Shown here piece by piece: positions 1 to 12,000 of a DNA stretch of 12,721 nucleotides. Where the stretch lies: assembly GCA_003556865.1 (NCBI GenBank), contig PWQF01000152.1, positions 1 through 12,721 of the forward strand, written 5' to 3'. The translations under genes were made by a program, and so were the position numbers. The stretch's first letter is position 1. The number at the start of each line of letters is the position of its first letter. The notes beneath the pieces are model-generated. The model was not told the origin of the DNA. It did not search any database and saw nothing but the letters and a program-made list of their open reading frames with translations. The stretch comes from Elusimicrobiota bacterium. GTDB taxonomy: Bacteria > CG03 > SLGR01 > PWQF01.

Positions 1-3000
1 CCCTGCCTCACATTGTAATACCGGTTATTCTCCGGATAATTAACCTGGGATACGGGAGGGGTTTCATCATAGGTAAAACTTAAATAAACATTTTGATTAT
101 CTCCGATCTCGGAAGCATTTTCCGTATTATAGACCGATTTGTTTCCTGCCTCATCTGTTACTCTCATCCATATCCGGTGAACTATTCCGTCCCGCCAGTC
201 TATATTTGTTACTTCCCAGGTCTCAAAAGGCTCAGCCGAGGTGGAGTCCGCTTCTATCCAATCCAGTTCTTCCTGCCAGTCACCATCCCACCAGTAATTA
301 CTTAAAGATTTAAGGGCTATCTCCAGAGAAGCAATTCCCGAAGGCTGACCCGAAGCGCTTCCCTCAATATTTACCAAAGTGCCGGGGTTATAATAATCCC
401 CCTCAACAATATTTGTGATTTCTGCGGAAGGTTCCTCCGTATCGCTGTAAAATGTAATGCCGGGAGTAATAAAAAGGTTGTCTGCCCGGTCCTGAATACG
501 GGCCCGGACAATAAAACGCTCCCCTTCCTCAAACTGACCTAGATCTTCATTGTCCGGCCCTTCTGTAAACTCCCAGTTTCCTCCGGAAAAACCGGCCGGC
601 AGCCATTGCTGGTCAACGTTCCAGTCCGATCCGTCCCACCAGTATATAGGAGGATCGGGTTTCCTTATTTCAACACTTACCCCGTCCGAAGCTATTCCTG
701 ACAGGTCATCCGAGGCGGACCCGTATATATTAGTCATTATATTGTAATAACCTTCATCCAGCGGAAATTCCACACTCCCTTCGGGGATTCCTGTATCCAT
801 TCTGAAATTACGGGCAGAAGGGGTTGGCTGTAAATTTCCGGCTTCATCCCGGGCCCGGGTTTCCAGCCTGTACTCCAGGCCATGTTCAAAAGCGGTTGAG
901 ACAGTTACTTCATAACTCCACTCCTGGCTGCCGGCCGCATCCAGCCAGGGGTCTGCCTCAATCCATCCTGACCCGTCCCATGCCATCTGGGAAGTTTCAC
1001 CGTAATCACGGAATATACGAACCTGAACAGTGCTCACACCGGAGGAAAAAGCACCGGCGGCAGGGGGAGGATCCTCGGCTGTCCCCGAAATTACTGTCAT
1101 TGAGGAATGGTTATATTTGTAAGGATAAGTAAACTGGGACTGGGGCGGGGTACGGTCATATATTATTCCGCCGTAAAACCAGCTGCCGTCATCTAAATTG
1201 CCGGCAAGGTCTTCACCTGTAATTCTCAGGGTATACCTGTTGCCGTCAACAAGTTCCCCGTCAAACTGGGACTGGGGTATAGTCTGGGGGTCAAGATCAA
1301 GAACCTGGGCTTCGTTAAGGATTGCGGTATAAGTTTCACCGGGCTCCTCACCATTCCATCCGGTTTCCGCTTCATATATCAACTGAGTAGGTCCTACCCT
1401 CATTTTTTCATCCATAGTCAGGGTAACATCCATACTTTTAACCGGGGCGGCAGTTGAAGGGTATACATCGGAAAAAGAAGGAGGGGTACGGTCCCAGTTA
1501 AATGTTATTGTGGTATGCCCTGCCTGGTAATTTCCGGCCTTATCCCATGCCTGAATTATTACCTTGTAAATGCCGTCTTCCGGGCCCGGATCCCCGAAGA
1601 AGGGATTCTCTATTTCCTCAACCCATATCCCATCGGAATATTCCGCGCTGAACCACTGGGGTGATTCACCGGCAAAATTTTCCTGGTTCCAGAACCCCGA
1701 CGGCTCATCATCTCTCAAGTAAGCTACACGGACCCCTTCGATTCCTGAAACCCTGTTCTGGCCGGAAGAGTCATCCGCCGCGGTTCCAATTATTTCCTGA
1801 AGCTCATTGTAATACCCTCCATCAGAGGGCTTAGTCCCATCTGATAAAGGCGGCCGGTTATCAAACAGGAATTTTACGGTTTGTGAAGAAAGCTCCACAT
1901 TCCCCGCACGGTCAATTCCGTAAACTGTTATCTCATACTCATTCCCCGAACTCCAGGAAACGCCGGTGTAGCTCCAGGAAGACTGAAATATCTCAAGGGA
2001 CTCATCTTTATCTTTGTCAATCCACCTTTCTTCTATCCCCCATGAACTGCCGGTCCAGTAACGGGTCGTATCCCTGTTTAATATTCTCATTGTGATATCT
2101 TCCCAACTGCCCGGGTAGGTATCGGAACCGGTTCCGGTAATTTCCGGCAGCTCTTTATAATAATAGGTAGCGGGCAGAGGCTCGGTTATAGAGCTTGTCG
2201 GCGGTATATTATCTATTATTATATCAACTCTTTCCGAGGTTCCCCTGTTGGGGTGAGGAGGCGAGATAACCTGGTCGCCTGCCCTTGCCCTTATAAAGTA
2301 AAACCCGTCCTCTTCCCATAAGGCTTCGGGGTTGTCAACCGGCCAGTGCCACTCCTCGTGAATTGAGTTAAAACTTCCGCCACTGGGATAAGCCTCTATC
2401 CAGTGTTCGGAAGCTCCCCATTCACCATCCTCCTGGTAATACATTTCTTCGGAATCCTGTATGGTTATATGCACCTCTCCGATTCTTCCAAGGTCATAAT
2501 CCCAGGCAATACCGGAAATTTCCGAGATACTCTGAAAATGGTCACCGTCAGCCGGATGCTGCACTTCTGCAGACGGGTTGGTCTGATCAATAATGAAAAA
2601 TCTTCCCGAACCGGGAGTCTCTTCGCCCGCGGGTCCGACACCCTTGGACCTTATGTTATAGATAGTTCCGTCTATCCAGGCAGACTGGTCTATTGAAAGA
2701 TACCAGGAATAAGGTCCTTCACCGGTTGGAGTATCCACCTGATTCCAAACCTCTGTATCAAACCACTGCCCGGCATCATTATCCCAGTAAGTTCCATAAG
2801 CGGGTCCCGAAGATATCAGAACATATGTCTCGTTTTCATAAGTATATTCGTCTGATTCACCTCCTATCTGAGAAGGTGATCTGTAATAATTGGGGTTCAG
2901 TTCAGTTCCCGACGGTGTATTAATGACGGTTGTCGGAAAGGGCGAACTGAAGTACCATGTATGCGATTTAATATCTTCAACATTTCCGGCTCTGTCTGTC

Positions 3001-6000
3001 GCCCGGAAATCTGTTTCGTACTGAACCCCTCCGGCGGTAGCCTGCCAGGAGATTCCTGAAACGTTTATGCTCCAGCTTTCACCATCCGGTACTATCTGCT
3101 GGCTCCATTCCTGCTGGGGAGTTGAACTCCATTCATTTTCCTGCCAGTCCCACAGCATTCCCGTAAAATCCCCGCCGGCGGTCTGCCTTATTCTTATTCT
3201 AACATAATCGACCTCACCGGGAGGTGTATCCGCAGTGGTGCCGTAAATTTCGGACATCATCTCATATGTATTATCATCCCCAGGCCTCTCCAGCACGGTC
3301 TCCGGTGCTATGGTGTCATATATAAAAGTCCTTGTGGAAAAGTCCACTTCCACGTTGGGGCCGCTAACCCCGTCAGCCGTTGTTTTATCCATAGCCCTGG
3401 CGTTAACCCTGTATGTAAGTCCTTCCTGAAAGGCTCCTTCCAGGGAAGTGTATGTCCAGGAGGACCCCCACCACTGGGCCTCCTGCCATGCTTCATCCGG
3501 TTCCATATCCTGCCACGAGCCTCCATCCCAGTAAGTACCGAGTTCCGGTCCCGAAGAAATTCTTACCTGGACCCTATCTACCCCGGCGCTCCAGTAAGGT
3601 TCGGCGGGAAGGTCCTCAGCAGTTCCAAGGATTTTCTCCAGTGTCTGGTCACTTTCAAATTCACTGTCGGGTTTGTTTATGGAAGTTACCGGCGGTGTCT
3701 CATCATATATAAAGGATACCGATTTAATATCCTCCACGTTCCCCGCGCTGTCGGTGTGCCATGCGTATATATTATAAAGATATCCCTCCTTCCAATTGGG
3801 CATAGTATCATAATCCCATTCTTCCCCGGCAGCAGGATAAAGAGTGCTCTCAGTTGTTACCCAATCCGGTGTATCCCAGTAATAAGTGTCCGGATCGTCG
3901 GGGCGCTGATGCGTAATTTCAAGTCTGAGAAGAGCAAGTCCCGAATCAAACCCTTCAGGTCTGTCATAGGCAGTACCGGTCACATAAAAAGGCTCATTCC
4001 TGTGTCCATCCTGGAGAGGATGGGTAAATGAAGTTACCGGTGGCGTATCATCGTAGAGAAAGGTAATGGTAGAGTAGTTTATCTCGTAATTCCCTCTGTT
4101 GTCTTTAGCCCTTGACATTATGCGGTAATCATTACCCGAAATCCATCCCGGCTCACTTGCCGTATAGGTCCAAGAAGACTCAAAAACGTTGGCCTCGTTC
4201 CAGAACTCACCCGACTGCCACTCCCCGCTCTCTTCATTCCAGAAAAACATGTTTGACACTCTCTGGATTTTGATTTCAATTTCAACAACCTCTTCATCAT
4301 CCCAGTGAGTTCCCTCTATTGCCGGCGGGGTAAGCTCATTAATAAAATCGCCATCTGAAGGAAAAGTTACCTGTGAGAAAGGCCTGTCGGTTACAAATAT
4401 ATCATCCTTTCTTCCATCTCTCCCGGGAATATCAAAATCATATACGCGCAGATAATAAACCCCGCGCGTAGAGAATCTTATCCCCTCGCCGTCACTGGAA
4501 GAGAACTCTTTAATCCCGTTATCCGTTTCAAGAAAATCATATTCCACGGGAAAAAAGTCATATTCGGACGCATCGGATTGAAACCTTACACTGCCGGTAT
4601 ACTCAGTTACTATATTACCAAATTCGTCTATTGCTTCCACCAGGACCGAATACCTGTCGCCGCTCGTCTGTACCGTAGAAGTTTCCACCCTGAAACCGTC
4701 ATGGTCCGAGGGAACAACCGTAATTGTAACCGTAGCCCCTCTTACAGATGGTCCTTCAATACTGCTGATATAGATATCCTGATCACCAAGCGTCTTTAAA
4801 GTAAACAGGTCGGGAAACTCCCTTCGGCCGGACTGTTCGGCTGTAAACTCAAACGTCTCAGGACTGAATAAGGCCTGCTCGTCGCTTGAAGTAAACTCAA
4901 CAGTGCCCAGGTACGGAGGATTCTGGCACCGGTTGCCGAACTCGTCCCTTATCCATACCCGGAAAGTTTCCATGGTGGTACCTGCCGCAATGGGCGGCTC
5001 AGGCTCAATTCTGTCAACGGTAAAATGGTCCGGCGCGGCATTAAAAACCCTTATGCCGTCCACTGTTCCGGAAATACCCACAGGCTCCTGGTTAACAATA
5101 TTTGTAGCAATTATTTCTCTTCCGGTACCGGCTTCTGTAAACGCGACAACGGCCGTATATGTGCTTATCCCGCTATTTTCAGCGGGAAAATCAACAATAT
5201 CATGAGAGACATTTGTCATAAAACCGCCGGTTCCGGAAAGCTTAATACCCTCATCATTGTCATCAAGCGATTCAAAGTTAACATCCCTGTTTCCGTAAGG
5301 ATCCAGCGCTTCGATAACGATATCGTTGTATTCACCCGCAATCACACCCGTTGAGTAACTCAGGCTGAACTGTGATGCCGGTGCGGGTAACACTTCAATC
5401 CCTGTCTGTTCTCCCTCCCTATCAAGTTCCCCGTCCCTTACAAGAATCCAATGCTCACCTGCTGTCTTTAAGATAACCGATGCTTCAAACTCCACGTGAG
5501 CATTATCTTCACCGGTAAAAGAGTAAGGAGATACCGGAAGCTCTGCCAGGGGATCGGATGATGTAAACTCCACTTCACCCGTATAACTGTAAGTTCCGCT
5601 TGACAAAAGATTCAAAAACTCATCCACGGCCGATACAGCAATGGTGGCAGCCTGGGCATCATAACCGGCTGTATGCGGCCCGGTATCGGTAATGACAATG
5701 AAACTGTCAAGCATTGCCGGCTCTACCAGAATGTTTTCATAAAAAGATTCTGATCCGGGCACTGTCTGATCACGCACCGATATGTACCAGTTGTCAGTTT
5801 CATTTCCTTGGCCTATGTTGGCCCGCCTGAGAGTAAATCCGTCGGTGAATGTTACTACCCCATCATCCGACAACTGAAACTCGTAATCCTCGGGAAGACC
5901 GTCACCCCTTGAAATCAGGGGGTCATTGGAAGCAAACCTTACTTCACCCGTGTAGTCACTTTTTATGTTACCCATACCGCCTTCGGCATTCCCAAAATTG

Positions 6001-9000
6001 TCCCGGGCCTGGACCGTCAGTGTCCTTTCATCACCGGCCATAACATTTTTCCAGTCCTGGGTAAATGTAAACCTTCTCAGCGCGCCGGGCCGAACATTTA
6101 CATAGGCCCTTGTGGAAATAGTTTCCGCATAAGTTGCATCATCATAAACCTTAAGATAAATGTCTCCGTCCGCTGTCGGATAAGCTCCGGTGTTTGAAGA
6201 GAAGAACCGGGTTGTCTCGGTTGATACATCACTCGAAAAAGTTTTTATCCCGTCATCAGCTGCGGTAAAAGTATAGCTTGAGGGCACAACGCCAGCCGCG
6301 GAAGCAGGACCTACCAGATCAAAAAATACGGTACCCCGGTATCCCATTGCGGTGATATCTTCAGTTATGTTATAGGCTTCCACCTGAATTGTTAAATTTT
6401 CACCCGCTTCAACATCGCTGGGATCGGAATCGGAAAGGTCCATACTTATTCTGAAGGTTTCGGCCGGGGCCACAAACCTGAAGGTATTTTTATTTATTCC
6501 GGCCTCTTCAGTATCCTCCTCATTAAGAGCCTTATCCACACCTCTTGATATAACTGTATAATATTCACCGCTCTGCCATATAACCCCATGCTCGGAGAGA
6601 TCATATTCCCAGTACCAGTGCAGGGGACCCTGGCTGACCACATCGGTTTCAACCCAATCGTCACCGCTTGAGGACCACCCTTCTCCGTCCCATGTGTGAC
6701 CATCCTCATCTCTTCTAATCATTACCTGAACATAATTCATTCCCCTGGACGGGGTGTTCTCGAAGTTATCCTCGGCAGTACCACTTATCAGGTTAAGCGT
6801 GTCATAGTCATTATCATGTACAGGCACAGTTATTTCGGTCTCCGGAGCAATAAAATCCGCAGCAAAGGATATTGTTGAAATATCGGCTTCCCAGTTTCCG
6901 GCGGCATCCCGGGCCCTGATATTGGCTTCATAGTCCTCTTCAAGAGTCTCCCACTGGGGACTGTCTGAAAGCACCCAGCTTGTTGCATCAGGTGAGAGTT
7001 GGGCCTCGGACCACTCAGGAGAAGATACCCACTGGGAAGGTGTTACAGTATTATCCCACCAGTATTCAGAACCGCCATCAACCTTTTTTAACCTTACATA
7101 AACAGCTTCCACCTCTCCGGTTTGAACCATTTCTCCCGGGATATCTTCTTCAGCCCCGGTCTCGTCATAGGCCGTTCCTTCAATAAATGCCTCCTCCGCT
7201 ATAAGGCCGGCATCAACAGGATAGGAAACCTCCGACTCGGGAGGCACCGGATCCCAGATAAACTCATTCCAGTTTCCTTCATAATCCTCAACATTTAAGT
7301 ACCTGGGGGAAATTGGTCCTCTCTCGTCCCTGGCCCTTGAAACGGCCCGGTAAATACGGCCGGGCGTAAAATCTGCCGCCCCCGGAAGGTCTCCGGAATC
7401 CACATGCCAGTCAGAAAGAGGCTCTTCAACACTTATCCATTGAGGGGACTCCGTCACCGCCCAGCCCACCGTATCCCAATAGCGGCTCTCTCCACCCTCC
7501 GTATATTTCAGAAGAGCTCTTAGATCATATACACCTGCTCCCCCATCATAGGAAGTACCTTCCAGCGGAGGAGAACTGCTCCAGAAGGAATCTTGCTCCG
7601 GCACAGTAACACTTGATTCAGGCGGAATTGAATCGTAAACAAATGAATACAGGTCACCGGGAACGGTTTCGGTATTAGTGGCAATATCAACTGCGTAGCT
7701 CCAGACCCTGTACTCCCAGTTATCAACCCAGGACGGAATATCTGTAAATGTCCAGGAAGAGTGCCACACCTGCGCTTTATTCCAGGTATCTTCATCTCCT
7801 ACCCAGTCACCATTTTCTCCCTCATCAGCATCCCAGTACTGGTCAAGGGCGCCGCGCTGAATCCTTACATATACATCCCTGACCTGCTGGTTATCGGATA
7901 CCGTGCCGTGTATCATGTCTGTAATATCGTGATCGGAATCATTATAGTTGTGAAGCCCGTCGGGCTTTAAGACTGCAGAAACAGGCGGTTCATTATCAAA
8001 TATAAACCAGATGCTGCTCTGAACCGGCCCTATGTTGCCAAGATTGTCAATCGCCCTTACAGTTACCGTGGAAGAATGGTTATTTACCCAGCAGTCCGTA
8101 GCCAGGGATATATTCCATTCACCCAGCTCATATTCAGCCTGGATCCAGTTATCCTCCGTATCCCAGCTGTAGTCATCCTGAAGATAATTTACTCCTCTCT
8201 GCACCTGTATCTCGACCTGGTCAACCTCTGAGAGCTGGTCATCTGCCGTACCTGATATATCGTAACTTTCGCTAAAGAAATTAATTGTCCTGCCGGTGGG
8301 AGGTGAGGTTATAACCGAATCCGGACCCTCCCTGTCGCATATGATTACAGGGCCTTCTGTCGGAGGCTCTTCCAGGTTGCCCGCCCTGTCTGTGGCCCGG
8401 CTCAGCAGTTGATACTCAAGGCCGTGTTCAAACTCGTTATTTAAATTTGTGGCGTCAAAAGTCCAGGTCACAGTTGATCCTCCAAGAGCGGAATCAGAAA
8501 TACCCGAATGCCACCTGTTTTCCGTAACAGAAGAGAACTCTCCCGCATCTTCATCCCAGTAATAAATGGTCCCGCCATCTTCGTAACTAATCTGAACTTC
8601 AATTCCGTTCTGTGCGATTCCCGAATCCTCATCCATTGCCGTACCCGATATAACTGCTATATTTTTAAAAGAACCCTGAGAAGGGGAAAGGATTTCCGAA
8701 ACAGGGTCAACCCTGTCAACCATTATAAGGGTGCCGCCGGTATGGGTTTCGTTAATATCGCGCCCCCGGGACCGTATCCTGTAATAATGGCCGTGAATCC
8801 AGTCTATCTCACCTTCAGGTCCCGATTCCGAAACGTCAAGCGTCCAGCTCCAGTCCCCGTCCACACCGGATAGTTGGGCATCCTGCCAATATACGGTTGA
8901 CTGCCATTCATTATGAGTCCATCTCCAGTATTCATTAATTTCATTTTCGTCATATACATCAAGAACCTCGGGGCTAACCACTTTCTGTACCGAAACCTGC

Positions 9001-12000
9001 AGCTGGGAAGGAATATCCCCTGTACCGCTTCCTGTCAGTTCTTCTATTTCCGAAAGGTAGCTGCCGTGCAGCGGCGCATCGGGCCAGGATAAGGGCCGGC
9101 CGGGTTCAATTTCAAAAGCAGCCCCCCTTCCGGCAGACTCCGTATATGACTGCGTCCGGCCCCGGGAGTATACGCGGTATACCGCTTGCTGGTCATCAAA
9201 ATCTATGCCTGAGACGTCAACCTCAAAATAATGCCGGTCCCCGGCAGGATAATCGGCACCGGCCCAGTGGTAATATGATACTTCCCCCGAAACCTCTAAC
9301 CATATACCTTCCGCCCAGTCCCAGCGATAATAAACTTTTTCACTTCCCGAAATCTCACCTCTTACAATACTTACATCAACACCGCTTAAACCCTCACCCG
9401 AGAGGTTTAAAACCTCCCCCCTGACAAGTGGTATGTTTCCGTCAATTACAGTACCGTCCCTTGGAAGAGTTATAAGGGAATAGGGGATATTTTCATTGTA
9501 TGTAAAGGTTACTTCCGGAAGTACTTCTTCAATATTCCCGGCATCATCGGTAGCTCTTGATACTACCGTATATTCTTTCCCGTCAACCAGTTCAGGCATA
9601 TCATAATGCCATCTTCTGAACGAATAGTCTGTCATCCAGCTTCCCCAGGAGGTTTCAAGCCATTCTTTATCACCCCATCCGGGGGCGTTGTAATACACCT
9701 CATCCGTTTCATTATAGATGTATATTTCCACAACTCCGTGACCGTCAATATCCTGCGGAGAATCAAAGGCATATCCCTCAACCATATCAATAAAACCGTA
9801 CTGACCGTCATCGGGAGTGGTAATGAAAGATTCCGGTCTTTCGGTGTCGTAGTAGAAAATATTTGACAAGCCGTAACTTACATTTCCGGCTACGTCCTGT
9901 GCCCGGGGAGTTATGGAATATATGTGTCCGTGTTCAAGGGGAGGAACCTGATATTCCCATATGCCAAGAGGCGGACTCACTTCCGCCCAGGTATCTTCTG
10001 AAGGGTCATTTACCCAGGATGTCCCGGTCCAGAAAGTTGTACCGCGGGAAAGGTTCTGTATCTTAATCCATACTGAACCCACTCCCGTCCCGTGTTCGTC
10101 ATCGGCCGTTTCACCCTGAAAATGTGTCAGTTCATCGTTATACCAACCCTCATCTTCCGGAACGGAAACAATGTTAACTTCGGGCTCTGTAGCATCAAAG
10201 GTAAAGTTGCGGGACGGACCTATCTCTTCAATATTCCCCACTATATCGCTGCCCCGGATTCTAATATTATGCTCTCCCGAAAGCCAGGGAATACCTGTGT
10301 AAGACCAGGTCCCGTCATAAATTTCAAAACCGGCAAAATCATTACTTGAAACCCACTGCTCACTATGCTCTGTCCAAGAACCTCCAGTCCACCATCTGCC
10401 GGCATCTATATTTTCAATGGATATTTCTATCCAGTCCATCTGGTGCTCATCTGACCAGGTTCCCTCAACAGTCATATCTAAATCGCTTATAATTGAATCC
10501 TGTTCAGGATAGGTAACAGAAGTAACCGGAGGTGTTTCGTCCCAGGTGAAGTGAATTAATTCAGGTTTTAAACTCCCGTCGTCACTGTCTTCAAGGTTCA
10601 TTGCCCGGTCTTTTGCTCTTACCTTAACTTCGTAATCCCCGTCATCAAATGTCTCTTCCGGCACATTATAAGCCCACTGATGCTGGTCAAAAGAAGAAAC
10701 ATCTATCCATCTGATTGAATCCACCCAATCCTCTCCGTCAAAGTAAAAATCGTCTGAGTCTTTTATATAAACTTGGACTTCAGTAATTTCCCCTATTGCC
10801 GGCTCGTCGCTTACGGAACCGGATATTACGGTAAGCTGGTTATAAATTCCTTCATCTTCCGGAACAAGAACCTCTGATTCCGGCACCTGGAAATCCATAC
10901 GGAAAGTCCTGCCGGTCCCGGGGGTTGAAACGTTTCCGGCAATATCTGTAGCGCGCACCCTTACATTATAACTGTGGCCGTCACTCCAGTTTGCCGTTGA
11001 TATACTGTACGACCAGCTTGCCGGGTTGGCTGCGCTAATATCAAAATACTGGTCCTGCCCGACCCACCCGGAGCCATTCCAGTATTCTTCCGCGTCACTG
11101 TCATAAATCCGAAGCTCAACCCTGGCCGTATCGGCATCAGATGTTCCGTATATCTGATTTAAACGGTTATCTATCTCCCCCGAACCGTCATTATAGTGAG
11201 CAAGGTGAAGGGGCCTTGTGATTGACGGATCAGGAGCCTGGGTGTCATAAATAAAACTTACCCCAGAGCCAATCTGCTCCCGACCGGCATTCTGACCCAG
11301 GGCGTAAGTCCTTACAAAATAACTTGTCCCGTGCTGCAAATCCCCAAGAGGCATGCCGTATTCCCAAGTCTCTTCACCCGGGGTATAAGCTGCCTCTATC
11401 CATTCCTCCTGGGACTCAGAAAAACCTGTTCCCGCACGGTACCATCTTTCATCAGAAAGCCGTTTCAGTGAGATATACACTGTCTGGGCGTCAGAAGTTA
11501 CGGTGCCGGTTGAGTGGGTGAGAGTATCGTTATGCCTGCTCTTGAAGGGCGCCCCTATGCCGGTCTGGGGGTTTTCCCCTATTGAAAAATAGTTTTCAAG
11601 AGTATAATTCCCCCCGTCCGGGTTAAGAACAGTCACGTCCCTGAACCCCAAATCCGCCCCGTAAGAGACACTTACCGTAAGCTGAAGCTCATCCGGCCCT
11701 ATAAAAGTGGTGCTGGATACCGTTACCCCTGAACCGCTTAAGGTCACGGTAGAACCCTCCTGGAATGCACCGCCGGATACCGTTAAAACCTGCTCATGGG
11801 CTCCCCGGCCGAGTTCGGAAGGTAAAACTGAAGTTATATAAGGTTTATCGGTTACGGCAAAGAGGCCTGGAACGGTTACCCTTCCGCCGTCCCGGTTAAT
11901 AACGGTAATATCGTACCCCCGGGCACCCGCCGTGGAGAGCACATTGACCTCTGCCCTTAGCTGCGTATCAGAATCGCGGATAACATAATTTACCTCTATG

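Larger units (their letters stand above)
3..4388 (-). repeat. Ig-like repeat array B: R15-R26 plus the start of R27
   Basis: Residues 2778-4239. Units: R15 4053-4388, R16 3705-4052, R17 3318-3704, R18 2949-3317, R19 2589-2948, R20 2214-2588, R21 1863-2213, R22 1494-1862, R23 1158-1493, R24 798-1157, R25 444-797, R26 69-443, R27 3-68. These follow the array A pattern: linkers FLYDDTPPVTSFTHP (R15 end), FIYDETPPVTSINKP (R16 end) and FTYDETPPVSQVNYP (R26 end); turns VTGTAYD, ILGTAED, ISGTAED; hairpins YWDGGSW (R17), YWTGSSW (R21) and YWWDGSDW (R25); endings RATDRAGNVEDIKS (R18) and RARDEAGNLQ (R24). The ending VEDIKS occurs in both R16 and R18. Array B has the same module as array A, so the filamin-like block was probably inserted into, or grew within, one ancestral array. 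Confidence 0.86.
6471..11570 (-). repeat. Ig-like repeat array A: 14 Trp-rich units (R1-R14)
   Basis: Residues 384-2083. Units (coordinates, cut at the D of the YD linker where present): R1 11247-11570, R2 10896-11246, R3 10542-10895, R4 10197-10541, R5 9849-10196, R6 9498-9848, R7 9105-9497, R8 8718-9104, R9 8337-8717, R10 7998-8336, R11 7635-7997, R12 7254-7634, R13 6858-7253, R14 6471-6857. A typical unit has a linker (FVYDSIPPESSVTVP in R11), a GT turn (ISGTADD in R10), an aromatic hairpin (WWTGGSW then QWVSS in R4), a WxY strand (WSYSI in R2) and a closing strand (RATDIAGNV in R2). The order and the closing D-x-AGN resemble bacterial Ig-like and cadherin-like domains. I cannot assign a named family by eye. 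Likely role: a rigid extracellular rod, with binding through exposed aromatics possible. Confidence 0.85.

Noticed and set aside
4380..6480. Possible frameshift or gene boundary where the domain type changes
   Set aside because: The frame was checked through both block junctions (around 6470 and 4389); it is open and the linker motifs are intact, so this is one polypeptide.
7520..7795. Minus-strand ORF of 91 codons in a different frame, and similar ones at 3308-3526, 4118-4300 and 6494-6709
   Set aside because: These are out-of-frame readings of the giant gene over its Trp-hairpin regions; the in-frame reading has clear Ig-like repeats at every one of these positions.
8508..8873. Plus-strand ORF of 121 codons, the longest start-to-stop ORF in the window
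   Set aside because: It lies opposite R8-R9 of the continuous minus-strand gene, shows no domain pattern, and is expected by chance from reading the complement of a gene rich in Asp, Glu, Pro and Trp codons. The same holds for all the shorter plus-strand ORFs.
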